Notes: generated by a model from the letters alone, not told the origin. DNA of 64,000 nucleotides from Halocaridina rubra (GCA_037179515.1 JAXCGZ010007584.1:41001-105000), one strand, 5' to 3'. Shown: positions 1 through 23,301, counted from the first letter of the stretch. A program made the numbers and translations.

Positions 1-538
1 AGTAAAAAAAAAAAAAAACAGGATTGAGTGCACTGTGTGGCAGCTCACATTTTGAAACCATGGACACAAGACAGTGTGTATTAGTACAATGTGTATTATT
101 GGTTTTTTATCCTTCCCGATTCAGCTCTCTCATTATTTTTCTACATAACGTAAGTTGTTGAGCCTTTAATGCTGTTGGTATTAATCTTTTAATTAATTCA
201 GATATAGATTAGAAGCCTTCTCAATTCCATTGATAAGTGAGCTGAATTGGCACTTAGGTTGTCTCGTACTTTTTAATACTGAAACACTTATAAAGGAATT
301 TTTTATTCAAGTTCAGAACACACTATTCTTTTGGTTAATCTCTCAAAAATATCAAGTTCCCCAGTATAGCTTCATGTGATAACTGTAGAATCAGTATATT
401 GAAAGTATTTTTCTTAACATTTATCATTATATATATGCTTTGCATTATTCATGCTCCCATTCCCTGCCTCATTATTTTCACTTCATCAAAGCAATCAGTC
501 ATCGAAATAAGACCCTTGTGATGCTGCCACGTTTCATA

Positions 539-655
539 GTACAGGGAAAGAAATTGGAGGTCACGTGTTATGGGAGATTATTTAGTACTGAGAAGGAAAT
601 TAGAGGTCACATGTTAGTGGAGAGATAAATTAATACAGGGAAAGAAACTGGAGTT
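539..655. repeat. short minisatellite, about 47 bp unit, 2.5 copies
   Basis: The phrase GTACAGGGAAAGAAATTGG recurs in diverged form at about 539, 585 and 633, followed by AGGTCAC in the first two copies. Confidence 0.6.
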
Positions 656-694
656 CAGGCATCAAAGTCTGAAAAATGGTTAATATTTAGTCTG

Positions 695-800
695 AGAATG
701 AACCCATTCTCTGTGCACAGCACACAATCATAAATGAACCCATACCCTTTGCACAGTATGCAGTTGGGAATGAACCCATTCCCTGTGCGCAATATACACT
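695..800. repeat. short minisatellite, about 37 bp unit, 3 copies
   Basis: The phrase AATGAACCCATTCCCTGTGC followed by CACAGTATAC-like sequence starts at about 696, 734 and 770. Confidence 0.7.
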
Positions 801-1252
801 ACTTGTTTGCATTGGAAGATCTTACCTATTTCCTATCACATTTATATTTCTCTTCATCTTCTGCACATGCTTTCTATTACCTGTTCTTTCATTTTTATAC
901 TTTTCAAGCTGTTTGGAAAACGTACAAGATGGAAGAATTATCTGAGATATATGTTACAATCTCTCTGGAGAAATGTGATTGAAATACAAGTACCATATAT
1001 GAAGTCCCTCCTTATTATATACATTCTTTTCACGTCATCCCAAAACTTTTAATTTTATCCTGTAAATAAAGCTATTTAATTGCATCTTTCAAAGATATTA
1101 CTTAAATTATAGTAAGTTTTTTCTGTGAAATACACCACAATATGCCAAAATGCTGTGTGCAGTCACATATCATTTGGTGAGCAATATTTAAGCATATCCG
1201 TATTTAGAATAGGCTCCAAATTTACTAAATGAACATAATAAGGGATTTAATA

Positions 1253-1385
1253 CATACATATGCAATGGCTGCAAGCCCCTTCATAAAGGGGAATACTGAG
1301 TCAAAGCACACTCATTTACAAGAAGCAAATATATACCTTGATCACTCCCTTTAACTACTCAGGGATAATGGGCAATCACATTTCC
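1253..1385 (+). repeat. dispersed repeat family D, copy 1
   Basis: About 130 bp with the pattern CAATGGC..AAGCCCCTTC.TAAAGG..TGCCGAGTCAAA..CACAC, ending CCTTGATCACTCCC. Related copies lie near 19935 and 36068. No coding potential is seen. Confidence 0.6.
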
Positions 1386-4217
1386 CCCTTTCACCACCTT
1401 GCTTGGGTTTTCTACAGGGTAAGTGGGCAGAGATCTTCTGCCATGAGACAGGATTTTATAATATAATGAAGTTAACTTTGAAAAAGCTTACTTCATATAT
1501 CTTTGGTGAGAGATTAGGGTATACCTTTCTGTCTTTCATCAATTTCCTCATTCCAATGGAAAAGTTCTTGAAAATATATTGTGTACTTACTTTCAGACTT
1601 AAGCATTATGTTTATTATTTTGGTGTTGCTATAAGTAATATTTTCTGGTTGCCTACAAGAATTAGACCAGTATTTCAAATTACTTATCATTTACAGATAA
1701 CAATACACTCATTAGTGATTTATATATAGCAATTCCTATCTTGGTTTTTTTAAGGGTTTATATGTGAGCTTCTTAGCATCACTCATAAGCAGTTGCAAGT
1801 AATTTTCTGTAAAAAAACGTTTCATAGAGTATCAAGATTTTCAGATTTTTGGTGTTATTAAAGCTTATTGTATTAAGGTAGATGTCACAATTCAGGTTGC
1901 TTGCCCCTTCTAACACCTCATGGTAGGCATGAACATGAGTCTGTCAGTTCCTGAGCCAAGTGCTTTAATCAATGTGCTATTATTACTGGTACATTGATAT
2001 ACTTGTATCGTTTCGAGTATTTACTATATAAAATTACTCTGGTTTACTAAATTTTAAAATTTTTCTAATGTACTGTATTCAGATTGACACAGTATTTCCT
2101 CATTTTACATGATTTTAAATAGCGAAGTTTTGACTATCCACTCTTAAAAAATATTGGGAAAAAATGAATTTTCTTGAAGATTCACCCCCTAAAAAATACA
2201 TAACTACAATTCTGTTTTTATTTATGTTACAATTGTATTTGGCAAAGTTTAAGTAAAATACTGTGATCTAGGGATAATTCAAAGTATATGGAAGGTTGGG
2301 AATTGATTATATGCTAAGAATAGACAAATTTATGTTTTGACCATAGGTAAATTTACAAGGTAAGTCATGGAACCAGTTAATAGCCTAAGTTAGGGGACAA
2401 CTATATATCAATTATATAATAATGCATAAAAGTGAATTGCATTTAGGTTGCTCTCAGATGAACTAACTTCATCTACTCTCCATGATTGGTTTTATATAAT
2501 TCTTAAACCGTTATATTAGTAATTTACATGAATCTATATTAGTTATCAGATTTTTTTATTATCTTAATCAATTTGAAATCTAACAAGCCTTTAATACTAA
2601 TATTCAGACCAGTATGTAGGAAAGCATATATTATTAATATTCAAACTTGTCAATTGAAAACTTCGTACAGTAATAGTATTCAAACATTTGGACAAACCTT
2701 GAATTGTTATTCAAAATAGTAATTGGAAAGCTCAAAATAATATTCTTAACAGGTTATGACCTAACCTCAGAATGTTATTATTTAACTGCGTAACCACAGA
2801 AAAGTTAATATCTTATTGATATTCTATATGGTAGCCAGAAGGCTTTATAACACTAAATTTTAGAAAAATTCTTCAAAATTCTAATATATAATTTTGTTTC
2901 GTGGAGTTTTTTGCGAATGTTCATACAGTATTACATGCTGGAAGCTCTCGTATTCCCAATATTCAGACCAGTAGGTAGGACTTCCAATTTTAATCATATA
3001 AATTGCATTAAACTATAATTATGTGGTGTGTATTCTTTATCACAAATGTCGTTGTTTGCATCATCTGCTTTTATGAGCTATTGTATGCAAATATAATGAA
3101 TGTTTTTTATATAAAGTACAATTGTACGCAGTACAAATAGCTAATGTCACTATTCGTAAAGGAATTTGCTTATATTAATCAGTACTTTAGTACATGGCAA
3201 ATAACAAACTGTGTAAATTATTAAAAGAACTGTTTTTACGCTCTCTGTGCGTGTGAGACTCATGCTGTATCTTGACTCAGCATTCTAGGAGGAGAAGGGT
3301 GGGAGCCTGAGGTGCAACTCTCAGCGTTATAAAGTGGAATCTGTGCAGCTCTGTTAGCAGGTTTGGTTTGTTTATACCATGTAAACTCTCTCTCATGTTG
3401 TGCGGTCATGTGTTTCTCTTGGCTTCAAGACCCATGGGAAGGAAATTGAGGCGGTACCCTATTGCCAAAAAAAAAAAAAAAAAAATCGAGCCTCTATGCA
3501 GTTGTATGTAGTTGTCATTTGTAAATGCGAATTTTATGGTTGGACAATTTTTAAGTGAAGGCAGTCGAATTGCAGGTTTAGAAGCACAAAATTAACATAA
3601 CTCATTTAAAAGTACAAAGAAGAGAATATTTGATGAGTAAAGGGAAATTTGTTATCTGAATAGTCCAGTCATCTTTCCAATAATAATTTCCCAGTGGTAA
3701 TGACTGCAGTGTTCATTTGTATAAATTTTCTGTAAATTTTAACTATTTCCTGTATATGCCAAATTTTGTGAGCTCAGATTATACTTGTAAGAATTTTATT
3801 CTCTTCCCTACCAATAAATGCAACTGCAAATATGCCTAGGTATTATTTTATTTCTGAATGGCATGGGTGACCTGCTCTGCTTTTGCACAGTAAGAAATCT
3901 ATATATCCATGGAGACTTAATTGATGTAAATGATAGGAAATGGTCGTGAAGATATATATCTTCCCCAACATTTTATAAACTTAGTATCTTTTCACTATAC
4001 AGAAATAATTAAGAAAAGAGGCTGTGCTGTGTTGTCCAGCAAATGTGTATATATGTATAACTTGATATATATTGGTGAGGTGGCAGTGAATGCTTTTAAA
4101 AGATATCGGATGCATACTATTCAAACTTATTATTCTAATATGTCTTGCCACCTACAACCATTTAACCCAGAGTCATGTTCTAAGCTCATATCGATATTTG
4201 CTTTTCTTGTTTTATAG

Positions 4218-13895
<9,678 letters not shown>

Positions 13896-14710
13896 ATTAG
13901 CTGTTCATCCCTCGATAGATTGCAAGCGTAGTCTTTAATGAGATATTATGTAATATGTTTTGGACTTCTTAGAAAGACTAGCCTTTCTAATGCAAGAATG
14001 TGATTTTTTTCTTTTTATATATACTTGTAGTGATATTTTGTACATAGAATATTGTACAACTTTTTTAATATTACTGTTAGTAACAGTTAGGTTTTGCTTT
14101 AATGTTCTTGACCAGTATTTTCTAAATTTCCTTTGGCAGCAGATTAAGAGAATTAGATAACTTGTGCTCAATCTTCGGATTTTCTTCTAGATCGGCTTAT
14201 GATTAGTTTTGTGTGGATGACGTTTGGCAAGACAGATTCAATTCTTAACTGCTATTCGTAGTTGGAATTTTATTCAGTTTGAGCGATTTCTTTGCTGGAA
14301 ATTTAGTTTGAGCAATTCTTTTAATGTGGTAATTTCATCAAGCAACCCTCTTCATTATATGGAAATGAAAATATTGAACTATTTTGTCAAAATCTCAGCA
14401 TATTACATCTGTCAAACCAGTTAAGTCTGGGCCTTTACTCTTTATGTATGTGAGTTTTTACTGCTTGTGTATGCAAAATTCATGTCTTATCCACTCGAGT
14501 TTCAGTTGAAATTCCAGCATTATTTTGATGTAATTGTTGTGAAATTGGTGAGCAATATAACTGTAATCTTGAAGAAATAAGCCTAGCTATGCTTTATAAA
14601 ATTTGGGAAATTATAGTTGCTACTATGAAATGAAATGCAGGGTGTCCATTTTTTCATAGTGGGTGTTTTTCCTTTTTTTAGAAAACTAATTGTACTCATT
14701 AAGTATTGGT

Positions 14711-14716
14711 ATTAAA
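14711..14716 (+). terminator. candidate polyadenylation signal for SRRM1
   Basis: ATTAAA lies about 816 bp after the SRRM1 stop. No canonical AATAAA was seen nearer on this strand, and this variant is common. Confidence 0.35.
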
Positions 14717-14896
14717 TGACAGAAGAAATGTATTTTGTTGTACCATAATGAAATGTTTGGTTGAGCAAATTGAAAGGTTTTAAATGTACTGGTAGTAGCC
14801 CTTTGCATCGCATAGTGTTGGAGGTTTTGATGATGATGAGCAGGATAAATAGAGTTAGTATCTTAATGGAGGTACAGTTTTTTGTTTGCCATTTGA

Positions 14897-15035
14897 GGTG
14901 TCTGTTAATTCCTACTTGAATGGGGATGGACACTGTTTGAAGTTAGGAATTTAGACTGGATGCTCTTTCTAACGTCCCACAGTGGGTTCAAACACAGGGT
15001 TGTCACTTTCCGAGTCAAGGCCCCCTGCTCCCATC
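14897..15035 (-). repeat. S2 SINE
   Basis: TACTTGAATGGGGATGGACAC, GGATGCTCTTTCTAACGTCC, CACAGTGGGTTCAAACACAG and TTCCGAGTCAAGG show the full reverse-oriented pattern. Confidence 0.75.
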
Positions 15036-15674
15036 ATAAAGATTGGACAGTACTAGTTATAAGCATGGTTTTATATACATCATCCATAAAAGTACAATTG
15101 CCTTTAACTGCTACTATATCTCAGTTTTCTCATATAGCAACTTTATCTGTGTGGGAAACTCCTTTTCCACAGTTCCTGATGCATTACAATTACATAATGG
15201 TACATATATTTTACAGTGCATAAAATTTATCATCGAATGACAAATGCATACTCTAGAAGAAGAGGTACTAGATAAAATATCAAAAGGCATTTTATACAAA
15301 AAGAGGTTTTATTAACAATTAGTTATAAAATTCCTTTTTTTTTATTGGCATTAAGTTTACTACTATGGATTTGTGCCTCATAAATTGAAACCACAATCTC
15401 ACCTAGAAATTATACTTGTGTAACTTCCATATTTTTAAAATTGGTAATTTCACTGCTGCAAATTTACAATTTGAAAAATTATTCTAAGATGTTTTATCAT
15501 TAAATATTAGTAGTCGAGGTTTCTTGTAGGCTTCGTCCTGATACAAGAAATAGATTAAGTTGTTTGTATCCACAAGTGGATTCAATCCTTTGATAATTTG
15601 ATAAACTCCTCACACTGTGTTCTTCCAAAATTACAGTAGAAAAATACTCTTGCCTTTGCTAATTTCCATAATGT

Positions 15675-15680
15675 TTTATT
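15675..15680 (-). terminator. polyadenylation signal for MANF
   Basis: AATAAA on the minus strand, about 165 bp after the MANF stop codon. Confidence 0.6.
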
Positions 15681-15841
15681 CCATGAATGAACCAGCATTT
15701 TATAAACTTACATTTTAGCATTAAATATAAATACAGTATAAACAAAACAGACATAAATTAGGATCCTTTCACGCTAAAGCCGTAAAATACTCTTGCTCGC
15801 AAACAGAACGCACGAATGAGAAAATCCTAGAATTCTGAACA

Positions 15842-18800
15842 TTACAGCTCTCCTCCTCTGACATACTTAGGTTTCAAAGTTTCAATTCTCTTAATGTAGT
15901 CACCTTTTTCCAAGCAGTCGTCACACGTCTCGTCCCAGTCATTCAAGATCTTTTTCAGGTCCCTCACCTTCAGTTTCTTTAAATCTACGTTGTTCAAGTC
16001 AATCTGTTTTTCTGTGAACAAGAATTACTGGTTGAAAATTGGAAATTTAATATTCATTGCCAAAGAAATATATCATTTCCTAACTTTACAGTGCAAAGGA
16101 GGTCAATAGTTATGCATCTCATCAATATAATTGGGGATAAAGAGAGGGTAGAAACATTACTAATAATCCGACATTTCAACAACCACAGAGTACACCTTTA
16201 GAAGTGTGGATCAGTGAAGGAACAGCATCCTCACAAGCTTATCAAGTATAAGTAAAACTAACACACAACCTTATGGTACAAACCTCATTAATAAATACAG
16301 TATCTTCAAAAATACTGAAAGACCCAAATGTTTCAATGCCATTTCGTGTTACAAATAATCCCCATTCCATTTTAATGGGAGCACACACACAAGAGCTAGG
16401 GGAATTGAGGCTAGATATCCTTCCTATCACCCAAAAGTGGGCTCAAAGCACTGCGTTACCGCAGTACCATTACTGATATACCCTAATCAATTAAATTATT
16501 AATACTTACCATATCGAAGGTCACATATCTGAGCATCCTTTTTCTTCAGTTTCTCGCACACTTTATCAATTGGCATTCCCCATGACATGGGTTTAGACAT
16601 TTCATTGAGAATGCCAGTAGCAGACTCTTCTAAGCCCCCTATGTAATAACAGAACCTGTTGTCTTTTCCTGAAATTAAAAAGGCGTACTTTGAATTCTGA
16701 AATATTCCCAAAGAAATGTTAAAGAGGCAAAGCTTGCCTTTATCAGTTGTAAACGTATCTGAAATTGTGTTACCTCTACTCAGATCATCTGCCTTAGGAG
16801 GTCCCATACAACCAGTGCAACGGGACTTAGTTATATACTTACAATACCAAGTAAAAGGATAACTGGTTGTGGTGGAACATAATTTTATGAATACATAAGA
16901 GTGCTACAAGACTGGTGTAGATATGCATATATAATATCAAAAGTTAAACAGTTGCCTAAATATAATTGCCAATCTACAGAACAAGCCGTTCTTCCCTAAG
17001 GAAAGCCACTGCTGGTTCCTGGCAGCCTCCCATTTTCCCATGCTCCATTTGGGGCAAGGTTTGGTTGTAGCTGCTCCTCTTATGAGTTGCAAAGCATACA
17101 CTTCTGATTTCCAACTCCATAGGATGAACCTATGACACAAGCTGCCACTCAATGGCCAATAATATTTGGAATTTGCTATGCATGGAGAGTAGCCAAGTTA
17201 AAATAGATACCACTTCACTAGAGGGCTCACTCAACCATTTCTTTACACATACTTTTTTCCCAATCTTCACTTTTGTCCTTAACTCATTCCACAACCACAG
17301 TTATGACCTAATTTCTTGTTCTAATGGAGGTTTTCATATATATAATATTAAAAATATTTTTCACATTTATGACCCCTACTCCTGCATAACTAGCTCGTTT
17401 CCTGATTTTTGGTTGGCAGAAAAGATATTTACGGAGGAAAGATTAACAGCACTGACTTCTCTATCCTCATCATCACGCAGAAAATACAAGTGTGCTCATC
17501 CTTCACCCAGATGTTTATACAAAAATTAATATATAAATTATATTCAACAAAACGTGTTGGTCGGCATGATGAATGTATTAAACACTTGAAAAGAGTGATA
17601 CATGGCAGTTTGAAAACCAAAACATATTATTACAAAACCTATTATAAACCTTAATAAATTTCGTGATAAATATAAATACGTATTATTATTTATCACAATG
17701 TTGTTCCTGCCACCCTGTCAACTGTGAGAGAAGAGAAAAAGGAAATCAGCAGTCTCTCAATGTTCTCTATACTGAACTTTGGTTATAATTACAATGGACA
17801 CAAACCATAGTTTTGCAGGGCTAAGCCACAGTCCATTATAAATGCCAAAGGTTCAAGTATTACAGAATATGGCCAATGGCTGTACAGCAAATGTTTGCTG
17901 TTTTAAATGTCACTATTAGTCCCCAATCAAAAGGTGGTGGACACAGAGAAATTGGAGCTAGAGTCTCTAAATATAGTGAAACGAGTAATACCAGTCAACT
18001 AGCATATCTTCAGTGATAAATTTTAATATTCTCAATCAGGGATGTATTATCTTTTTTAAGAGGGGAACGAAGTAACACTACATAGTTAACCTTTACTGCA
18101 GAGTGAAAAAATGCAACGCATTAACCTTGCAGTACGTTACTATTTCAATCGCAACCAACCCATCAAAGTAATAAAAACCTATTCACATATGCAGGATAAT
18201 CGGCTTCTGTTAAGGTCAAAGTAAATTCATAAAACAGGCCCATACACTTTCTTTAATGCCTACTGCCAAAATAAGTTGGATGGCAACACCTAAAAAAGAA
18301 AGCTGACAAACATATATAATAATCATTAAAGTCTCTCCCATCATAATCATTCACTCGCTTTAAAGAAATATAGAAAATGTGATCAAAAACAAGTACCAAA
18401 AAATTTCAAAAACCAGATCTCCAGTTCCTAGTTTACCCCCAAGACCATATTAAAGGTTCGCTTTTGTTTACTGACGTTTGGTAATATAAGCAGTGCGTCA
18501 CTAAGAAACAATTCACTTCCCTCCTTCTATGCTGCTTGGCCTCAGAAACAATGAGCTCGGCCTCCGAAACACTGACTCTGACATTAAAATTTTATCTAAG
18601 AAGCTGATGTCATTTGGTGGTCTGAGTGGTAACGAATATTCTATTACATCATGATCAATGAAAAATAAAAAGAAAATGCTTCTCAGCCTCCAGGATGTTG
18701 AGGCCACTTCTGGATAGGGAAGTACAGGCCTAGTTCTATATCCCTGGCATAAAACTAGTTCAAATCCATACTGGCCCCAATTTATATATCCACTTAACTC

Positions 18801-19853
18801 ATTCATTCTCCATCCTTTTTACTGCACACACCACGACAGAAGGAAAAATATAATTTTTAAATCATATGCCAGGTTAGTCATAGGAGAATCAAAGGATAGG
18901 AGAGCACATGGCGATTTTTTGCATCATTTCATGGTTACGATTAGTCCCTACGCACATGGGGCTGGACACATACATGTTGGCAACAGGAGATTAAGGTTGG
19001 ATGGCCTTCCTAATGCCCCGCAGGAGGATCGGGCCTGCATTAATCTCTTTCAGTTTTGCATACTCTACCACTGAGCTATTGCAGCCTCATGAGAGAAGAT
19101 TGTGTCAATTCTTATTTCCATAATTTCTCTCCTGCCACATAACTCATGGGAGGAGTGAAGACAAGCAAGGTATAACTAATCCCAGCTGTCTAGGTTAATT
19201 TTAGACAGGTATGGTCATTCTTCCAATTTCAGGAATATTATAATATCAATATCAAAATTTAAAACAAAGAATATTAGTATAAGTCAGCTTCATTTTCACA
19301 CACAATATTCTTTAAGATTAATTTTAAAATACTCATCAACGCTGAACTTACCTTTAGATATCTTGCACGTATCTTTAAACTTTTGTTCTATTTTTTTGTA
19401 ATCTGATTTTACATCTGATGCAAGTGAGTCACTGAATTTTTGAAGAAATGTTATACAAACTGAAAGTAAAAAGTTCAATATTAACCACTGCTTAACCTCA
19501 GTTAAAGAAAAATTTGCAATATCTGTTTCTATTTATAAGATATTTCTAACAAGAGTTGATGCAAGATATGAAAGTTCATAACACAAGGTCTGCGATATGT
19601 AACATTAATATGACTCTGAGCACGGAGGTAAAAATAAAATAAAAAGTATAAAAAGCTAAATGATGTAAAAAGATTCTGAATGCATAAAATATATTAATGT
19701 TTTTACTATGCAATACAAATTGAAAGATATAAAAATATATATTTTTGTTTTTAATATACAATACAAACCTTCACATTCATCAAGTTTGAGAGAGCTGGAA
19801 ATGGAAAGGCAGGAGACTATCAAGGTTGCTACGACACACCAAGGAAATTTCAT
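15842..19853 (-). CDS. Manf: mesencephalic astrocyte-derived neurotrophic factor (ARMET/MANF)
   Basis: Four exons on the minus strand, 19853-19769, 19459-19352, 16668-16510 and 16011-15842, join in phase 1 at every junction to give 173 residues plus TAA. A hydrophobic signal peptide ([16 protein letters not shown]) precedes the saposin-like N-domain ([45 protein letters not shown]) and a SAP-like C-domain ([20 protein letters not shown]). All eight conserved mature cysteines are present, including a C-terminal CXXC written CDDC. The protein ends RGGEL, which resembles an ER-retention tail. The family is an ER-resident, stress-induced secreted factor that supports protein folding and cell survival. 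The splice acceptor abuts the ATG exactly, so the 5' UTR lies in an upstream exon, probably the one ending at 23062. Introns carry S2 SINEs. Confidence 0.97.
16360..16470 (-). repeat. S2 SINE in MANF intron
   Basis: CCCCATTCCATTTTAATGGG, GAGCTAGGGGAATTGAGGC, AGTGGGCTCAAAGCACTG and TACCGCAGTACCAT: a reverse-oriented family member. Confidence 0.7.
17912..17985 (-). repeat. S2 SINE fragment
   Basis: AGTCCCCAATCAAAAGGTGG, ACACAGAGAAATTGGAGC and GAGTCTC match the tail half of the family. Confidence 0.5.
18942..19087 (-). repeat. S2 SINE, near full length
   Basis: AGTCCCTACGCACATGGGGC, GACACATACATGTTGGCAAC, GGATGGCCTTCCTAATGCC and the head end TCTACCACTGAGCTATTGCA are present. Confidence 0.75.
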
Positions 19854-19934
19854 CTGAGAACAAGATATAAGACCTCTTAGATTACTGGAGATGCAATTTT
19901 TTCATAAATAAAATAAAAAACTAACATCAAACTA

Positions 19935-20070
19935 CACATACATATACAACGGCCTCAATCCCCTTCTAAAGGAGGTTGCCGAGTCAGACCACATAGTTTT
20001 AAATCACAAATACCAACATATAAAAGTATTCAGGCAGGCAGTATCTTGATACTCCCTTATGTGCAAACAA
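19935..20070 (+). repeat. dispersed repeat family D, copy 2
   Basis: CAACGGCCTCAATCCCCTTC, AAAGGAGGTTGCCGAGTCAG and TATCTTGATACTCCCTTAT parallel the copies near 1253 and 36068. Confidence 0.6.
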
Positions 20071-20194
20071 GAAATTACTAAGCTGAGCTGACTAGTAATA
20101 TCTTAAATTAGTCAATGGCAATATAGCTTGCTATTAGTATCCAAACAGCAAAGTATGTTTTAATTATAGTATATAGACTTCCTAGGTCTGTTTT

Positions 20195-20325
20195 TCTTTT
20201 ATGAAAACAGACCTACTGGACCAGGGGATTAAGGCACTATGTCCTTAATTCCACGCTGTGGGCTCACACACAAGTTTGTCACTAAATAAAACTAGCGCTC
20301 TAACAACTGCACTACAGGACACCCC
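20195..20325 (-). repeat. S2 SINE
   Basis: AGACCTACTGGACCAGGGGA, CTATGTCCTTAATTCCACGC, GTGGGCTCACACACAAGTTT and CTCTAACAACTGCACTACAG match the reverse-oriented pattern. Confidence 0.7.
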
Positions 20326-21079
20326 TTTACATTTATGTAACCAGCTTCAACTTGCAGTCTAGTAAACGTTTTCAGAAATCATATACTGTACTATATTACT
20401 ATTCAGTACAAACTTGAAATATATTAAAAAAAAAAAAATTCAAATCATAAAAACGATTACTAAAATAATGAACAAGCTAGCAGCTTGAAGCTTAAGGTCT
20501 AAAATTCAGTCAATTGTTTACATTAAGCTTTCAATGAGACTAGTGAGTTGACAGAGGTTACCAAACTAACATATACGATTAGTTTCTCCTCATCTTTGAG
20601 CTGAAAAGGTTTGCAGCTTTCCTGATTTTCTTAGTCAGTTTACAACACTTTTCAAAAAAATCTTGCCAGGGCCTTTCTCTTATGAATGTACATACATTTC
20701 GATTTTTTTCTGAAGACTTTGCAGAGTACATTTCTATAGTGCTAAAACTTGCATAGTAAATCAAACCACTACAAATCAGACAGCACTTAAGAAACTGAAC
20801 TTTCTCTCAAACACACTACATAGCTGTATAAATAAATAATACGCCAAGATCACAAAAGTTGTTAAAACTTATGCTCTATCTCTTAACCTCACCAGGATCC
20901 AATGTAGCACCTTAGCTCTCAGCCTGAATAAGTAATCTTTGTAAACCATTAACTTAAGTCATGATTTTACCTTTTGTTGCTTGAACTGGAGGGAAATATG
21001 CATTGGAAGAACAGTAAAATATTAATGTCTCCATAGGTAGAGTTCGCCCAAAAAATTAATAGGATCATATTAAAGGAAC

Positions 21080-21210
21080 CATGGTAGAACAGTGGTTACA
21101 GCACTCGACTCATGATGTTCGAGCCCACCATGGAGCATTGGGAAAAGCATCCAGTTTTAATTCCTCAGCTCAAATCTGTCTGCGTCCACCCCCATTTGTA
21201 TGGAGGTTAA
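21080..21210 (+). repeat. S2 SINE, forward, clear tRNA head
   Basis: ATGGTAGAACAGTGGTTACA resembles a Pol III A box and GATGTTCGAGCCC a B box. AAGCATCCAGTTTTAATTCC and CCACCCCCATTTGTATGG follow. This copy best shows the tRNA origin of the family. Confidence 0.8.
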
Positions 21211-23061
21211 ACTTACACATAAAACAGTAAATAACAACAGGAATCACTGTACATATTATCAACCTTGCTATAAAGTATGGTCATGGGTTTTACATTACAA
21301 GAAATGTTTTAGAAAATATTAAGAGGCGTAGAGTACAAGTATCTTGGGTTTTCTTTTCACTTCATCATTTACCAAGGGGGCCTCATACTGGCAGTATCTA
21401 GGGGACCACTTCTGCCAACAGTAGAATCCAAATAGTTTTCTATCACTCGGTAGTGAAAGATTATGGGAAATGAATAGTTACCACAAAAAAATGTTTCATA
21501 GAGTATTATTAATTTAAATTATACCTATGAGCATTATTGAAAAGAGTTTTGTAACCGACTAGTACTAGCATTAAGGGAAAAGGCATTTGGCATATTTACT
21601 GAAATGAAGATGTGGGAAGTAATTACTAAGCAATTGCACCAATTTTGGTAGGCACATAATAGGAGGATGAGATTATTACTTAAATAATCTTGTTATCGAA
21701 TGATGCCCAAAATGCATAAATACGTAGTATTTTACATATTTCATTGATATATTCAGATAATCTGTTTATTCTTTAATTTCAAATGCATATCATAGGTATA
21801 TAATTGCTATGCGATCACCAGGTGAAGATTATTTCCACATTTTTAGGCAGCATTATTCTATTAGACAATTTAAACTTATTTCAAACCCAACCTGAACTCA
21901 CTGTATCATTAGATTATTAAGTCTGGTTAGATTATTTTAGGTAAAAGGGATAACATTAACGATAAAGTTTATTCTAATAATCGATTTGAATAATGATAAG
22001 TGATTTTTCTAATGATTTTGTATATAATACAATCAATATTAATAATAATTTACATTAATATTGGGGAGAAAAGTGTGCTCATTTCTGACAGTTGACCATT
22101 AAAATTTATTAAAAAAAAAAATTATTAGCATAATCAAATTTTGCTGTACAATTCCAAAACAGGCTCACATTCCAAAATTACCCTGACATTCATGCACCCT
22201 TACATACAAGCATCGTAGTTAATTAGTACCACATGTTGCCTAAGGACAATGGCCATGTATGGCAAAAATGATTAAGATGCGTTTCACGCACCCCTTCCAT
22301 AGCCTACCGGAGATCAGCATTGCTATCACATCCTGAAAATATGATCAAATAAAGATAACTCCCAGTACAATAAATAACCCACTACAATGCTAGGTTAGCT
22401 TAAGTTGATAGGTTAGGTTAGACATAACCTAATCTAACAATTTACAAAGTTTATTTAATTTATTAGACATGAACCTAATCTAACAATTTACGGTAAATTT
22501 TTAGAAGACGGGATTGTGTCGAAAAAACACATTTTTGGTGCATCCTAACCTCACCTCACCAAGGGGAATGCGTCCTCCCTAGCCGGGGGCTCTATTTATA
22601 TAAAAATATCAATCTTTATAACTAAAATAATACCCAATCTACAAGGTTATTTTTAATTTACAAGCAGTCGCTATCTTCACTTGATCCCTGAAATGGCCTT
22701 GCACCTGTATAACCACCCATATTAAGGTACGTGAGATTTCGAATTTGAGTTAGGTTAGCTTGGTTAGGTTACGTAAGTTTAGTATCCACCGCAACTCATC
22801 AATGTCTACCCTAACAAAAATTGCAATTTCCAAACAAAACAACGAGAATAAAAAAAAAAATACTCTAAGAAAAAAAAAAATTCTAGCTGGGTGCTTAAAA
22901 CGAATCTTTACCTGAATCATATAAATTATCAAATTGCTTCTCAACTAAGGGGAAACTTCACTAGCTATCCTAACCAAACCTAACTACGGGCGTAAAATTA
23001 TATATGTTCTTAAAATGTCAGATGTTACATAACATCAGGCGGCACTGACAACCTTGCTTAC

Positions 23062-23250
23062 CTTGTCTATTTTTAAAGGCTTAAGTCGAGAGCCAAACTA
23101 TATTTAAACAAGAAAACACTTTCAGGTCGTTCACTATACACACAGACACTACGACCTCTTCGACTACCTCTTGAGATCGTTACTATCAACACTATATCGT
23201 GTTTGACCCTTAGTTACAAATAGTTTATAGTGGTGACTGGTCGTGAAAAT
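23062..23250 (-). other. probable 5' untranslated exon of MANF
   Basis: The minus-strand sequence ends in ATAGACAAG|GTAAGCAAGG, an excellent splice donor. The MANF ATG sits directly after an acceptor, so such an exon is required. The upstream limit is a guess. Confidence 0.45.
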
Positions 23251-23301
23251 TGTCAAGACTGTGCTGGCACAGACGACAGTCGGCCACGACTAGTAAACAC
23301 A

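Larger units (their letters stand above)
1..4217. other. non-coding stretch before the first recognised exon
   Basis: No convincing exon is visible. The stretch is AT-rich and holds two small minisatellites (near 539-655 and 695-800) and a dispersed repeat near 1253-1385. SRRM1 needs an N-terminal exon set encoding the first part of its PWI domain. I cannot find it here, so it probably lies before the window and much of this stretch is intron. Confidence 0.5.
13896..15674 (+). other. SRRM1 3' UTR and SRRM1-MANF tail-to-tail spacer
   Basis: No coding exon is seen. An ATTAAA at 14711-14716 is a candidate SRRM1 polyadenylation signal. An S2 SINE lies near 14897-15035. Confidence 0.5.
16669..19351 (-). 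other. large MANF intron
   Basis: AT-rich intron of about 2.7 kb between the second and third MANF coding exons. It holds two S2 SINEs (near 17912 and 18942). Short open frames near 17000-17530 and 18513-18806 show no recognisable domain. Confidence 0.8.
19854..23061 (-). other. probable first intron of MANF
   Basis: This lies between a strong minus-strand donor (ACAAG|GTAAGC at 23062/23061) and the acceptor (TTGTTCTCAG) immediately before the MANF ATG. It contains SINE copies near 20195 and 21080 and scattered GGTTA/TAACC motifs near 22395-22490 and 22745-22770. No coding exon was recognised. Confidence 0.55.

Noticed and set aside
17152..17654. Open frames of 81-125 codons in the MANF intron
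   Set aside because: AT-rich, no recognisable motif or splice support.
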